From: Zonotrichia leucophrys gambelii | Lineage: Eukaryota > Chordata > Aves > Passeriformes > Passerellidae | DNA length: 64,000 nucleotides | Assembly: GCF_028769735.1 (NCBI RefSeq) | Contig: NC_088177.1 | Span: forward strand, 23,101,599 to 23,165,598 | Reading direction: 5' to 3' | Part shown: piece by piece, positions 23,101 to 38,199 of the stretch | Layout of the letters: the number at the start of each line of letters is the position of its first letter | Position numbering within the stretch: the stretch's first letter is position 1 | Translations under genes and position numbers: made by a program | Notes under the pieces: model-generated | Database searches by the model: none | Told to the model about the DNA's origin: nothing | The model's input: the letters and a program-made list of their open reading frames with translations, nothing else

Positions 23101-26100
23101 CTCCATCAGAGAGGCTTAACAAACAGCACTAGCAGCTCCATGGTCACTTAAATTGGCATCCTGTTCTCTCTGCCTCTGACATCCTCCTCCTCTGAGAGAA
23201 GTGAATTGACTGCAGGGAAAGTACCCAGGGCTGCCATCTCGAGTTAAACCCTGCTGGCTTTGCTGCAAACCAGTAGTCTGAACCAGCAGTGAGACCTGGG
23301 AGGGGGAAGTAAGAACTGGATTTGTTGTCTGTGCTCTGTGGGTAGTTTTATTAAGGATGTCTATAGGGTACAGGATTTATCTGATGTGTATTTGGTTTGT
23401 GGGGGCTTGAAGATAAGTGTTCTCATGCTCAAACATTTTATTTCTCACATTCCTAATAGCAGCCTTGTGATTCTGAATTTTCCAATTTATTGTGCTCTTC
23501 TTGGTCCATAGTCATTAAAGCTTAAATATATCCTACATTAGGTGTACCATAGTGATGAATGATTTCCAGGGATTTTGCTGTACCTGCTAATTCATTTTCT
23601 GTAAGTTTTTGCATGATGAGCTTACAGTCACGCTGGCAGATAGCAATTTTAAAGTCAGTAAGGACCATTCCTTCATCTTAGGGAAGTAATCAACTGTAAA
23701 TAAAATTACTAGGAAAGGAAGTGATCCAGAACAGGCAAGCATCTCTTGCTTGCTGTGAAAATGATAACTGCAGCTCTAGGAACGTGTGGAATTTACACAA
23801 AAAAAAAGTCACCTGAAAATAATTGATGGATCCACTACAGAGGAACAAATGAGAAACAAATTAGATCAAGAAATTTTTTTTGTATGTTCTATATATGGCA
23901 GTATGTCACAACCTCCTGCTAATACCTGCCTTGGTTCTCTTGCTTGGCAGTGACATTCCAAAATCTATTATTTAAAAATGGCATAATCCTCAAAGGTATC
24001 ATATGGCCCATATGTCACGTATCTCCCACTGCAAGAGACAAATTTGCTGAAAGAAGACTGAAAATAACGAAGACATTTGAAGGATGAAGGTGCTGAAGCA
24101 CCACAGCTATCTGGGAAAACTCTAATGGTCTATTAGGCACACTTCTAGAAAAGTACATACTACACAAACCCAAATTAAAATAAATCACAGTAACTGAACT
24201 GTCTTGCTGAGGGAGTTTAAAGCAATTTGCCACTAGGATATTTACTTTATCAAGGCAGCTTAACACCACTGGTTTGCAACCAACAGCACAAAATGACTGC
24301 CATGACAGACATTGGCACGGACTTCTTTCAGTCTTGTATACATTCAGTCACACTTTCAAGTTAAGCTGGAAGTCTAGATTTCTTTTTAATTACAGAACTT
24401 CAAACATACTCAAAACTTAAAAACCTCTCTATATCATTACCTCTGTTTTGAGACTGGTGGTTAATATTTGAATTGGGCATCTTCATCTCTGAGGTATGAA
24501 AACCTGCCTAAGATGTGTTGCAGGGATATTTCAGGGAACCATATATTTTTCCAAATATAAATGTGTATTTTCCTAGACTTGTGGTATGCTTTGTTTCTGT
24601 GTGTTTATGGTACATTTTACACTAAACTCTTGATACTTGCTTGATGCCTCCAGACATTATCATAAAACAAATAAACAAATGGTCAGATTTGGTGTCAGGA
24701 AGGGTTTCCTCTATAGAACAGCTCAAGACAAATTATGATGGGGTTTTTTATGGGGACTGGAGTTTTGTTCTTACCTTCCTTACTCTATTATACAAGACAT
24801 CTGGATTCTTCCTGCAATTGCCAGCAGGAATCTGAACCTGTTGGTTCTTCCCATATTGCCTGTGCTTGTATCTTCTTAATTAATATGGAGAGACTTGAAT
24901 AAATAAGAGCTCTTATCTGTAAGCCTTGACTGTCATTTGGCTAATATTTGTAGTATTTGACTCAGAGCTCACTAAGCTAGACTAAAGAATCTCTGCTGAC
25001 TTAATGGGCTTTTTAAAATCAAACCTCAGTTCCTTTCTAACATAGGAACATTTAATTAATGCAGACCCCCAAGTCTATTTATGAAGCTTCAATTCATCCA
25101 TGTCAGATCACTGAAAAGAGATTGGTTAAGGAGCAGTTTTGGCTCCTATTGCTTCCACTGAAGGAGACAGGTTCACAGTCGACTATGCTGCTTTCCTTCA
25201 TGCTTTTTTCAGTCACATTATCAAAAATTACTTTTACTAATTATATCCGTCCAAGAAAAAAATCCAGAGGAGTGATGAGGATAACTCATATATTCAGAGA
25301 CATGACTTATGAAGCATTCAGTTGTACCTTCAGACTAAATCTTATTAAGAGAAATGTTGGGTGTTCCTGCAGATTCTGAAGCATAGAAATAGCCCTGGAG
25401 CTTGTGTTCTGTTTTCTCCTCTCGTTATTATTCACAAGGCGTTGCAGCAGGAGAAGGAAGCCCAGATCTCTTCTGGTCAAACACAGGCACAACTTCTCAG
25501 AAGACTGGAAATGCAACCCAGTGCCATGATCATGGAAGCCTCTGTGCAGCCATATTACATTATTCAATCAGAAGGGAATAAATTTTTTAACAGGAAGCCT
25601 AAAAGCTAAGAATTCTGAAGTTCTGATGGTAACTCTCAGACACCGTAGTAACTAGAAAGGGTGATGTTAATACATTTTTTTATTAATAGATTTTCCACTT
25701 CAAAGCTTGGAATACCAAAACAACAATAATACAAAGGCTGGGGAGGATCAGAATTTTGTTTTATACATCTGTCATAAAAAAAGAAAGAAAGCCTGTGGGT
25801 CTTGAAAGCCTTGATGTGTACTTGTGTTACAGTGTAACACCAAGGTACTGTCTATATAAGGAATTTATTAGAAAATCAGGTTTTGTTGTTTGATGGTTTG
25901 TTTCAGGGTTTTTTTTTTTTTCTGGGGAAAACCCTGTACTTCCATTACCTAAGAAATAAAGTTTTTACTTGCAGCTGTCTTTCTTTTCTAGGCAAAACTC
26001 TCTGAAACAAAGTAAATTATTTTGATCAGATGGCTTATTAAAAAAATCTTGTTTGCTTGAAGTGAAATCTGCACTGGGGCCTTGTTACAGAAGCATGTAA

Positions 26101-26823
26101 GAGGAAACCTTTGTGGTCAACAGCTGGTGAAACCTTTATTTCTGACAGTTACTGGAGATGTGCCCTGTGGGCTGGATGGGAGGACTTGGTCCCTAGTGAA
26201 GTGTTTTCTGAACTTCTGTCAGTCTATTCAGTTCTCCATAGCTGTTCTTCATAATAACTTCAAGGCTTGATATACTTTTAGAAAATAGCATTTTGCATCT
26301 CCTGTGAATTACCTATCTTTCCTGAAGCAGAATGAAATGTTCATACAGCAGTTCCTGCCATCAAAAGTATTTCCCCCTGGAATAGCGATGCAGAGCCTAT
26401 CTGTAGCTATAGGTTACATGATGAGATATTGGAAACTTCTTAGCAAATAATTTTGCTAAAAATTAAGTCAACCTCTGACCTTCAGCAAGTTAATACAGGC
26501 TTTAATAAGAAACTGTAATTAAAACAGAATTGTTGTTCTAGCACTGATTCACAGTATCCCCTTGAGCGAATCACTTTACAGTGATCTCTCTTCTGAAACC
26601 TAATTCTAAAAATGGCATTAGGTTGTTCCATATGTGTTATCAGATTTTCAATTTTAAGTATTCTTACTTTATAATAAGGAAATAATTTTCCATTTTTGAC
26701 TCAGTCTGAGCTTTTGAAGCCTTGTTGACTACTTGCTTTGCAAGTAGCATCCCTTATTCAAACAGATGTGTTAAAAAACACCAAAACAATTTAAAAAAAT
26801 CCATTTCAGCAGTTTGTTTAATA

Positions 26824-26889
26824 GTTCCAGCTTTGCTTATAATATTTCACATCTCTGTTCCAGCTTTACCTATAGTGTTTCTCACTCCC
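26824..26889. repeat. Degenerate 33-bp tandem duplication
   Basis: GTTCCAGCTTT occurs at 26824 and again at 26857, and the following bases also correspond with substitutions. It appears to be an old local duplication in intron 2. Confidence 0.5.
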
Positions 26890-29800
26890 ATGAAAACTGT
26901 GCCACCCTGCTGTCTTTTGTTTGCAAAAGTGTAGCTGCTCTTTAACTGGCAAACTCCTGACTGTACATTAGAAGGAATTCAGCCCTCACCTATGCTATTT
27001 TAGCAATTGTCCACCTGAGAAATTCCTGTCTGCATCCCAGCAGCTGGAGTATGTAAGCACAACATAGCTGTAATGCCTGTTAGGAGGATACAGCAATGTG
27101 TCTCCTCTACATCTGGGAGATAGCTGCTTAAATCTGTGGCCACAAATGAATAAAACTCTTGTCCTTGTCTTTCATGGGACCTTTCTCTGTCAGCAGCTAA
27201 AAGCAAGTGCCTGGAACGAGGCAAGCATGGGATGGTATTTCTCTCATGTAGCCCAACAGTGTACTGTTATTTGCAGCTCAGGACCAGACATGGTATCTGT
27301 GTATTTAATACCACCCCAGGGATTTTCTGCTTAGGAATTTATTCCGGCATTTCTTGGAGCAGGAAAAGTTAAAAATTTCACAATATCCTGCACATTGTAT
27401 GAAGAACTACCATGTGACTTTAATTAATTTAATGTTACTCCTTCTTGTTTTGCTTTTAGTGAACAGACTGAAAAGTCATTCCCTATTAATTTTCATCCTA
27501 GTTGTTTTGCCCTAAAAATCTTCACCAGTTCCCACCTGGTGCAGCAGTTTTTTCTGTAGTTATCTGTGTGCTTTGGCAGGAGGGATGCCTGCTCCCCAAA
27601 ACCCCTGGTCAGTGTCTCTTCACTGATGAGGCAGTACCATTGGTAATTTTCATATCTGGAACATTAGAAGACATGGGAACCAATTTTTTGTACACTTGAG
27701 CCTGATAAAACAACAACTGCACATTTCTTAGCATTTTAAGTTATGCCCAGAACTGTTTTTAAAAGCCTGGGCAGATCTTCATTGCTTCTTTTGACACCTC
27801 GCTGTCACTGCATTACCACGAAATAAATTTTTGTTTGTCCCTTAACTAGCTAGTTCATTTTGCTGATTGTTAGTTTTAGCAAAAACTGTGTCTTTTCATA
27901 TGAAAGATTCCATAGCTCCCTGAATCACTGAGAATGCTGTGCTTTTAATTCAAGAAAGCCCAACCTGCAACAAAGCATGAAAAATTAGTTACCAGTAAAA
28001 TTAGTCAACAAGATTAAGGGTTACTGGGCAGCCAGATTACATGTTCTAGACTGGAGCTCACTCAAATTATGAAAGCTGAAGTAATTTAACCATTAATGAT
28101 AATAATTTGGCATCTCTTGCATAGCTGGCAAGAATTAAACTAGGGTTAAAACAATTTTATGATGATTTTTGTGCTTGAAATGTTGGAACTGTAAGAGAAT
28201 TGAGCCACATTGTTCATAACCGTGAATGGTGGTCAGAAATTTCACGCAGTAAATTATTCAGTGCACTTCAGGTAACCCTTAACAGGTTTATTGAACTGTA
28301 CTTAGAAAAATGTTTCCTGTGAACAGCATGGTGAGAGAGGTGGGACACCAGGAAGAATGCTTCATTTTAAAGTGTTTTGTGAAAGCTCTGAGTAGGACCC
28401 TTAATTGTTAATTTGGTCTCTGGGAAACCTTATTACTTAGAATAATTATTCACATACATTATTAGTGAAACAAAACAATATTTATATTGACAGCTATTAA
28501 AGCTAAAGCCTTTGGACTAAATTTGACATAGATTTAACCTTAATATTAATTTGCTAGCAGCTTGCTGTCCCTGTGATAGAATGGGTAAAAACAAACCTTG
28601 TTCTTTTCTGGTTTTTTGGGGTGGGTTTGTGTTGAGTTTTGGGGTTTTTTTGCAAGAAAAAGCTTTTGCTGCATGAAAACAGACTGGCATTTTGCAAAGC
28701 TGGTGTCATGGTTACAAAGCAAATTCATTGATAATAGCTCTCCAGAGTTGTGGCATGATTTTAGTGCCAAGCAGCGATGGGCTTGTGGACCTCCAAGAGC
28801 TGAGGATGTCCTGGGTGATGCGATGAGTGTCAGTGGGATATCTCACAGGACAGCAGGGCCACGTGTTGAGGTCTGGGCTGGAGCAGCCCTGCAGACTTGC
28901 CCCACTGAGCAAACAGCTGTGAATATGGAACTGCTCCCTACTGAGGAGAGGAGGCTTTGAAAGGGGGAAGCTTGCCAAGACATGTTACCATAAACACAAT
29001 CTGATTTTCTTTTTCTGTCACCCCAAGTAGAAAACATGGCTAGTGGGGGCCTTTGTACTTCCTTCTGTGCTTGAATCCCAAAGGTTGGTAATCTGCTCTA
29101 GCCTAGGATTTCAGGGCTTCAACTCAAATTGTAAAGTCATGAGCTTTTAATCCTGAACGTCCAGAAATTTTGATTTTTAGTAGTGGCAAAGTTTGTTGCT
29201 ACTCTACTGGGCATGCACAGCAGCTGAAACGTCACCTCTATAATAAAGCTGTTTCAAGGGGAAACTCTGATCCCTAGTCTCTTAAACAATATCAAATAAT
29301 TCTGAACGTCAAGAAGTTGGTAAAATTAGAGCAGTGAAGATGTGGATGACTTACAAAAGCTGAAGTCTGCCTGCAGAAGTATTAAACCAGCAGACTGAGG
29401 AGAAGCTTCTCACTAAAAAATTACAGCAACTGCATTTAACCTATATTTTGGAAAAACATACATGTTTTTATAGAGACTGTAGTTTGGCTTATAAGTGGAG
29501 AAATTACTTCTAGTTTTGTGTGATTTCATTAACATCTGACCACTGGGTGATGAACTCACTAGTGTCTGCCAGACCAAGCAGTTCATATAGAAATGGAAAG
29601 CATTTTCTTTTTCTGAATTGGATTTTGGAAATCACTGCACATAGGAAGCAGAGGCCATTCCAGTGGGATATGAAAAGCCACTATAAAAGCCTATGGGAAT
29701 GAGCTTGAGCATTTTATGTGTTCATCTATCGGTTTGCATTTGTTGCATTAATGCTTACTTTTGGAAGAATAAAGAGGTGGGGGTTGTTGGTTGGTTGGGG

Positions 29801-31244
29801 TTTTTTTTCCCCCTCAACCTATTACAGCTTTTAACATTCTTTAAAAATTAAATTTATAATTTAAAAATTAAATTCCATTCTCAGAGTAGGAATGGTGACA
29901 AACTTATTTGATAAGCCTCTGCATATAAGGAGGATTCAATAAAATGAATATGAAAATGAGTTCCACTGGGTAAGTACTCTGTGATCATGTTCCTCACTGA
30001 TGTCATACTTCAGTACTATGTCCTCAATATTAAAACAAAATACTTCAATTATTGTTTCATCAGGTACTTAGACTTTCTTTTAATGAAAACTGAACTAGAG
30101 ATGAATAATCAGAATTGATTCTAATTTAATTTTATTATAATATGCATGGCCTTCTGTTTTGCATCTGCTGTCAGTTTTGTGGATTTTATTAGAATAGATA
30201 CGTCAAGTCAGATACTAAGATCTATTTTTGCTTATATAAAAAGATTAAATGCTTGATGCTTGTAGTAGAATGTGATGTTGGAGCAGGAAGCATCTAACTG
30301 TTAAAACAGTATCTCATGAATATTTTTAAACAGAACCTGCTTTTTTGGCATAGTTGCTGTACTTCTGATGGGAAGTTACAGTGAGACTTTATATAAATAT
30401 AATTGCGAGCACTTGAATATAACTGTGAATCATGAAAGTGAATATCAGGAACAATAACCAGAACATTGTGTATCTGGATGTATCTTTTACAATGGCAGAG
30501 TTACAACAATAGAACTTGTTAGGGTTTTTGCTTTAATGGAATTATTTTGCATTTCCTTTTCTCTCAATATTTTAATTTTGTGAGTTGATTCTGCTTTTCT
30601 TGGAAGAGAGAGGTCTCTGCAGCAGCTGCTGCAAGTATCCACTGCCATGCTCAATGGCATGGTTATAATTCTCCTGTTAGTATGGCAGTGGGATTACTGA
30701 ATTAAAACTCAAATCTGTGGTCTTGTGATTGTACTTTTGCAGTAACCAAAGCTGCATGTTGCTGCTTTCATTTGTCACAGAAAAAAAAACCAAACCAGGA
30801 ACGGGCTGATTGTTAAATAGCATTTAGAAGCACAGGCACGGATACAGAAACTGTTAGCTCTTTAAGACAGGTTTTTGCAGCAGGGAGGGAGTGGAGGCGG
30901 GAATGGGCAGGGCTGAGGGAGTGAAAAGCTGTGGCACACCCAGGCTGAGGACACAGCCCAAGTGATGGGAAGCATCCTGCACTCCTGTGCTTGAGGCTCG
31001 CACTCGTGTGCTACCAGAAAAGGGTCTCACCCCCTCTAGTGGCTTGCCTTCCTCTCTGGTGGTGATAATACTACAAATTTAAGTGAGCACGTATAGGTAG
31101 AGTACGGGCTCCCAAAGATAAAGGGTGATTCTCCTATAGCTTCATGTTTCTGCTATTTTTTTTTTTTTTACACTTTTAGCACGACAGCATGTTTTGTGTT
31201 AATTAAGCATAAACCGAGTGCGCCATCCTTAGGGTGGCTCTGCC

Positions 31245-31440
31245 ATTGGGACAGACGCTGACTCCGCGTGAGTGCGGGCCGGTTCTAGGCCGGCCGGGCT
31301 CCCAAAGCCGTGGGCAGCCCTCACACCGACCCCGCCCTTTGCCCCGCGGGCCCGGCGCTGTCCGGGCCGCGCCGCCTGCACAGCGCCACCCAGCGGCGGA
31401 CGGCCGCCACGGCAGCCGCCGCCGCCTCGGGCTCCTGGTC
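31245..31440. promoter_or_regulatory. Small intronic CpG island in PDE11A intron 2
   Basis: About 200 bp of CpG-dense sequence with multiple GGCCGG/GCCGCC motifs is set in otherwise AT-rich intron. A candidate splice donor (TTCAG|GTATC) follows near 31644 after an ATG at 31620. This might mark an alternative first exon, but no known PDE11A isoform sequence is recognised there. An unrecognised GC-rich insertion is the alternative. Confidence 0.4.
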
Positions 31441-34400
31441 CCTTATTTTATCTCTAAGTCCCGCTGAACCTCAGCAACTCGTACTTCTGATTCCAGCTCC
31501 TGCCTAGGAGAGGCTCCTCATGGCTGCCTTAAATGCTGAACGAACGATGTTTGCTGTTTCTGTGTAGCCTCAGACCTTGTTTGCCTCCCACTTTTCAGCT
31601 TTCCTCTGAGGCTGACAAGATGAAGAAACTTCAAGTGTGCTTCAGGTATCATCACTCAAAAATAGTCTATGGCTACCCATCTGAGAAATGGCTTGCACTC
31701 AATAGCTGTCTCCCTGTTCGTCCATAAAGTTATCCAGCATCTCTGTATGTACTGGTGCTTCAGTACAGCAGTATCATCAATGATTAAAAATTGAACAACA
31801 TTTCCTTTTGTTAGATGCTGAAAACGGCTGAACATTTTCCGACAGAGTATTTTTTCAGTGACTTATAGCTTCATCACATTGTAGATGTTTAAGGTGAATG
31901 CATTTTTTCCTCAGTAAGAAACTCCTTTGAATTTTTCCTATTTTCTTTTATTCTATTTAATTTTTTTTTTCTTAAACTGTTTTTGAAAATATTTCTTTGA
32001 CCAGCTATTGCACATTGGTCACTGGCAGAGCTGAGAAAGAAACCACAACTGACTGTTTACTTCTATGTGTCCTGGCTACTGGGCCTAATCTTCTCTTCCA
32101 TTTAAAAGAGAGAAAAAAATTGTATGCTGACTATATTCTGAGTGAGATGGTGACATTGAAGGCAGCATAACTGCAGCTATCATGAGGAAAAGTGAATTGT
32201 TGAATTTGGTTAAAGGACATGAAGAACTCAGTGTAATTGCTGAGTAGACAGCTGAGTATTTGGAGACGAGTAAAGCCACTCTACCCAGGTGTTTAAGGAC
32301 AGTCCCTTGGAGCAGTGAGGGATGGTGACCTGCCAGGTCAGTCTGGGAGAGGCTTTAAGGGCACTCCAGGCTTTTAGGCTGCATTTGTTTGCAGTTCTTG
32401 TTACAGGGCAGCAGGAGACTGGAAAAGTGGGTGTAGGGGGGCTTTTGGGTTTTTTTCCCCCCCCAGTGGTTTGGTGGAGGGAGGATTGGGTTTTTTTGTT
32501 AGGTTTGTTTTGTTCTTGTTTTTTTTTTTCCCAGCGTATGAAATCAGATTTAAAGTTACAAATTAAAAATTATTTGTTTTCAGAATTGATAAAGTCTTTG
32601 CAGCAAGCTTTTTATTTATAAAATGCCTTAGGCAATTTGTATGAGTATATGGAGTTCTTTGATTCTTTGCATTTGATAGTACTGCACCATCTATTGGTCT
32701 TTCTCAGTGAAATCAATTTATGCTTTGAGTTCAGTTCCTAAAAACACCATAAAATTCCCTGTGACACAGGTACTGGTAAAAATTTCATCATGAAAAAGTA
32801 GCAAGAACAAATCCCATTTACAAGACTGAGTAGTATTTCAGGGCAATTGACAGGCAGGCCTCCAGAATTCAGCCATTCTTTCTTGGGCTGTTCTAGTTCC
32901 ATGAATAAAGAAAATACTTTCCTTATAGAAGCAGTGAATTTCTTACTATTCAAAAATAGTACCTAATGAATTAAAGACATTTTTTATTTTGATAAATATT
33001 AGATAAATTAATTGCTTCGTAAGAAGAGATGAAGTTGAAAATAATACTTTTGAAGCAAGAATAAACTAAAAAAGAAGACAGAAAAGATGGAAAAATGAGT
33101 GGGTGTAAGAACTGAACAAGACTGAATGCATATCAAAAGATACTCAAAACTAAGAATTATAGTTTCTTAAGCAGATAAGAAAAACGGGGTATTAGGAAAA
33201 TATTTAAACTCATGGAAAAGAAATAAAAGCAGAAGGAGAGAAAATATGGACAAATGTGCAGTGAACTGAATTTGAATTTTTTTTTGTCGTACTTCTACTC
33301 AGCTTTAAGAAGCAGGGGTGTGTGACCCAGGGCACTTCCCTGATCAGACAGCCTTGCCTTGGTGAGTATTCAGTGCTTGATGAATGTCAATTTGTGCAGT
33401 CCAAAATTATGGAGACAAAAAAAGAAGAAACCTACTCAAACCCTAATTTAATCAAAGAAGACTTTTCTATTCTTGCACTTTTTATTAAAATATCTATGAG
33501 GGGTGCATAGATGCTCTTCCATTCTGTATGATGAATGGAAATAGTTTTCCTACTATTTCTGCACCTTAAAGACAAGATATCCTTACTCAGTTTATGATGT
33601 ATTTTGACCTCTGGTACTACAGAATCAAGCTAAATTAACTCTGATACTACTTAAAGGCTAATTAACCATGATACTACTTAACTGGAAGCAAAGCCTTATT
33701 TTGCTGAGTGATCTGTAAAGATTTAAAATAATTTGGCCCTTATTGAACTGCTAATAATGTAGGCAGAAGCCAACCCTTAACATCAGTAAATTTGCACCAA
33801 GGAAGACAGCAGCACATTGATTTCTGAACACAGTTCAGCTACCTGAAATCCAGGGCTCTCCACTGTGCCATTCAACAGCCATATTAATATCAATACCCCA
33901 CAGTTTTTCTTCTCAGGCACAGTGAGAAGTGTACATAAGTATATGAGTGGAAGGACCTTGTGTTGCTGGAAGCAAAATGCCTGTCTGTAAGTAACAGGAA
34001 CAGGCTTGCTGACATACCTGATTTTCTGTATAAAGACTTTGTTTTTTTGTTGGTTTTTTTTTTCATTTAAACAGAGCTTTGTTTAGATACACAATCACTT
34101 CAATCCAAGATTAAAACATTATATGATTCTCAGAATTAAGGGGCAGGATGCTGTGTGCTTAGTAGGCATGAGATTAATAGCTTTGAACATTTTCACTGCA
34201 GCAGATGACTGTTTTACTCTCTGAGGGTGTATCCCATTGTATGTTTCATAATGCTTTTTCACAGAAGGGTCATATAGGCAGTTGTTCTGAACTCTTGCTC
34301 TTCTGTGCTCTTCACCAAGTTGCCCCAAAGAAAGAAAGGAAGGAAAATGGCCTCATGTGAAGCTGCAGGAAAAACTTGCAGATGAAGGAGAAAGATTTGT

Positions 34401-34589
34401 AATTGGTACCAAATGCTGATGCTTCCACAATCCTAGCTAGAAAAAGCCTGAGCATTGGGGAAGAGTGTCTGAAGGCAGAGACTGTAATGTGAAAATTTAA
34501 ATACTTTTCTGGACCATTGACTGAGACACTCTAGGCAAGACTGTAATCATAAGCTTGGGACAACCATATTTTTCCTTGATTTAAATAAC

Positions 34590-34608
34590 TTTTTTTTTTT
34601 TTTTTTTT
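34590..34608. repeat. Poly(T) tract of 19
   Basis: This is an uninterrupted run of T in intron 2. It is too isolated to assign to a retroposon. Confidence 0.85.
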
Positions 34609-37600
34609 AAGTCTGCAACATGCAAGTCTCCAAGTATAAAAAACCACTATAGGAAATAATTCCAATACTGCTGTGAGAGAAGATAGGATGGGTTTTTCCG
34701 TGCGTGTGTGACCCTGGAATCCTGTGTTTATCTTGCAGTCATGTGAAAAGTAACATGTTACCACATCAAATCCATAGATGTCTGCAAGATAAAATTGCAC
34801 TGTGGGTTTTATCAGGGAGAAGCTGCATCCAGTTTTCATGGCTCCTCAAAGGCCAGCAAACTCAGTGTCCCCAAATTGTCTGTGCTTCACAGACAAGCAC
34901 TTTAGGTAAATAATGACTGCTGTAGTTACACCACCAGAATCCAGCAGTGCTGTTCCAGTTTATAAATAGCTTTGTCTAGAAATCAGATAGCAGCATGTGC
35001 AGGTGTGAGTCATTAGTGCAGGAGACACAATGATGTGTGGAAAAAGCATGGCTCACATCCAAACCAGCCCACACACTTTCATCAGCCCCTTGAAGTCTGC
35101 AGAACAGAAAATAAATTTTTCAAGTCAGGATGCTGAAGGCCACCCAGACTTAAAACTCAAAGGTGCAGTAATATGGAATTCAGTGCTTCTTCCAATACAT
35201 TGTTGATCAGTCATGCTCAAAAGGCAGGTTTTAAAGTCAGTAATTTACTGTCTTGAGTTAATTACCACTATTTCAATTACATACACAAATATGTGTCAAA
35301 GCTGCTTTCTGTAAATCATTGTTTTAGAACACATACTTGTAAGTTCCAAGGGATTAAGGAAATGTCCAAATTATTATTTGATTTTCTTTTTAAAACTTCA
35401 CAAGTTGAAACTGGAAACAGTTAATGATATTGACCTCCTTGGTTGGAGAGTTAATGGAGGGTGTAATGAAGAAATCAACAAGTACCAAAATAGCACTTGG
35501 GATAAGGTGCTGGTTTTGGAGAGAATTCAAAGGAAAGAAAAAAGGAGCTTTTAGTTCAAGAACATTTAGTTTTAACTATTCTGGCAAATTTTATCCTTTC
35601 AAGGCTTAACTTAAGCTGAAAGCGGATACCTTCAGTCCTGATGCCAGGTGAGGATTCTCAGCAAAAAAACCTGAATTTTCAAACAGGATTCAAGTTATTT
35701 TTATAAATAAAGTTAAAAGACAGAAGTAAGTGAATCCTTATTCATATGAAAGCACATTTGCATCCTAGAACTGGTATGTTTTCAATACTGCAGCTTGAAT
35801 CACTGTTTATCTTCATAAATTGTACATTTTACTATTTGTTGGACAATCTTTTTTGCCATATGTCTTCTTTTTCCTATTTTTGCAGTGAAGAGAGAAAAAT
35901 GAAGCACAAGTTTGGATCATTTTCTCTAAATTTGAGGTCAGGTCTTGCCAAAAGGTACCATATACTTTTTTTGCTTACTGTCATTGAGATTACATTTAGG
36001 ATTCAAGGTTCTGTGCAGAGATTAGAATCTTCTTTCCTTTTCTATCAGCACATTCTTGTGTATGGGCTAAACAAAAAAAACCCGTGGTATTTGGACATCC
36101 TGGTAAATGTAGAAGAGCATTATCCAAAAAGCAGGGAATGTCAAACCACTCTGGCTGTATGAAAAATCACCTGGTTCCACAGAAATTCTGTTAATATTTA
36201 TGCTCAGCTTCTTCTGACTGACATCTGCCAGGAAAGGGTAAAGAAAACTTAATGTCAGCCTGCCTTCTGTGAAATTGGTACAGCCAGAATTGATTAAAAA
36301 TAGCCTGAGGCATAAACCATCTTTCCACATTTTAAAGAATACAAAATTCTGTAAAGCCATGTAAATCCAAATTATGATGTCAGTGGTATAACTACAGTGA
36401 TGTAGATCAGAGCACTGTTTGGCTCAGTTACTTTTCTGCTATTGTTTCTTGAAACTGTGCTCATCATGAAGGAGAGGTAATATGTAATTTTTCAATACTT
36501 TTCTGTAAATAGTTTTATTAAGAAAGCAGTTCAGGAATTTTTCTGTACTTTGTGATGGGCTTCCAAAATCTCATTTCATTTGAAACAAATAAAAATTAGC
36601 CTTCTTCTTCCTTCTTGGGGTTTTAGAAGTTATTCTGTTGTTTTGGAATCAGGTTACTTTTAATTTGTCACAATTCAGTACTTGCCAACCTCAAACCACT
36701 AAAAATAGATAAGTTTCCTTCCAGCGAATTCTCTGTCACTTTACATAGTAGCTCTTCTAAAGATATTATTACTATACAGTGCTTTTTTTCTTCCTCAGAT
36801 GTGAACTCAATGTGAGAGTTTAAGCTGTTTTGTTAAAGGCAAAGATTTTTAGGATTTATTCCCCTACTTCCTCATGTGAAACATTTTCACAATGTAATGG
36901 GCACAGATTACAATATATGTTAGAAGTGCTTTTAATCAGGTCTGGAAATACAAGATAGATACCAATTCAGATTGCCTAATTTGTATAATCAGATTCAAAT
37001 AGCAACATGTGTCAAGCGTGTCCAGTTGTATAATCAATTCTGCTAGAATAAGATTCTGTGCTTTTGCAGAAATATTGCATTCCTGAGAAAAAATTTTTGA
37101 GTAAAAATGATACATTGAAAATACACTACATTCCTTGTCATTACTTTTCATCTTAAAAAGTGGAAAGAAGAGTTAGAGCAACTCTCTGTAGAAATGTATG
37201 AAGAGTAGACAGGTGCCACCAGCATGAAGTACCATGACATTCAGTACAATATTAGTCACTAAATATACATAAATTCAAAATAGGCAAATGGAGAAGACCA
37301 CTGGAAAATTTCCCAATGTTGAGGAGAAACTCAATAAAATGATGTAAGGATGTATGTAAAAAGTATGATGTGATTATGTTGTGTTGTAGTGCTTCTAGGT
37401 ATTATGGAAGAAAGGGTCAAGGTACAGATGCATCTTGGTTGGAAGAGAGATGTAAAATTATGTGATGAAAGGAAGGGGCACTTATGCTATTTGTTGTCCT
37501 TTGTGGGATATTTCCATTCAGTTGAAGATTTTTTCTGTTTGAGGGTAAAATTTTTGTTGCCTAAGAAACACTAGAGGCTCTCTGACAAGCAGTAGTGTAA

Positions 37601-38199
37601 GGGAATACAGTTGGTATCTTGAGTCCCTGGCTTTCTTTTAAGCTGTCACCAAATTATGCATCTCACTTAAGAAAAATTGCTTCACATTTTTTTTCTAGTG
37701 GAACAGAACCAACCACTTCCATCCCCCTGGAACCAATGCAAACAGTGAGAAGTTGGGTGAGCTAAACTTATTCACATCAGGCACAATGTAATCTGGTTGG
37801 TTAATGTGCTGGATTCAGGCTTTTCTGTTCCAGTTGGAGCTTCGGTTGGAAAGGTTTTGCTGACATTGGCAACTTCAGTCAGGCAAAAATGGCCACCTTG
37901 CTGAAAGAGGAGCTCAGCATGGCAAAGGATCAGGCTTCTGCAGTAAGTTCTGCCAGAAACATTCACTCTTAAACAAAGCCAAATATGAAAAAAAGGCTAC
38001 TGTCCAAGTAATTTCTTCCTCAAAAATCACAAAACACATATTGAAGTATGTGAGAGAAGAACCTGAATAAGAACTTATTAATACCATTGGAATCTCAGTG
38101 CAGACTGTTATATATAAATCAGCTATTTTTTTTCTTTGTGAAACTGCACACAGCATTCATACAAGAGCAGGATGAAGTTTCCCTCATGACTCTACACAA

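Noticed and set aside
25817..25848. Hairpin with arms around GTGTTACA/TGTAACAC as an RNA gene
   Set aside because: The stem is short and bulged, with no extended precursor-like structure visible; there is no basis for calling a microRNA.
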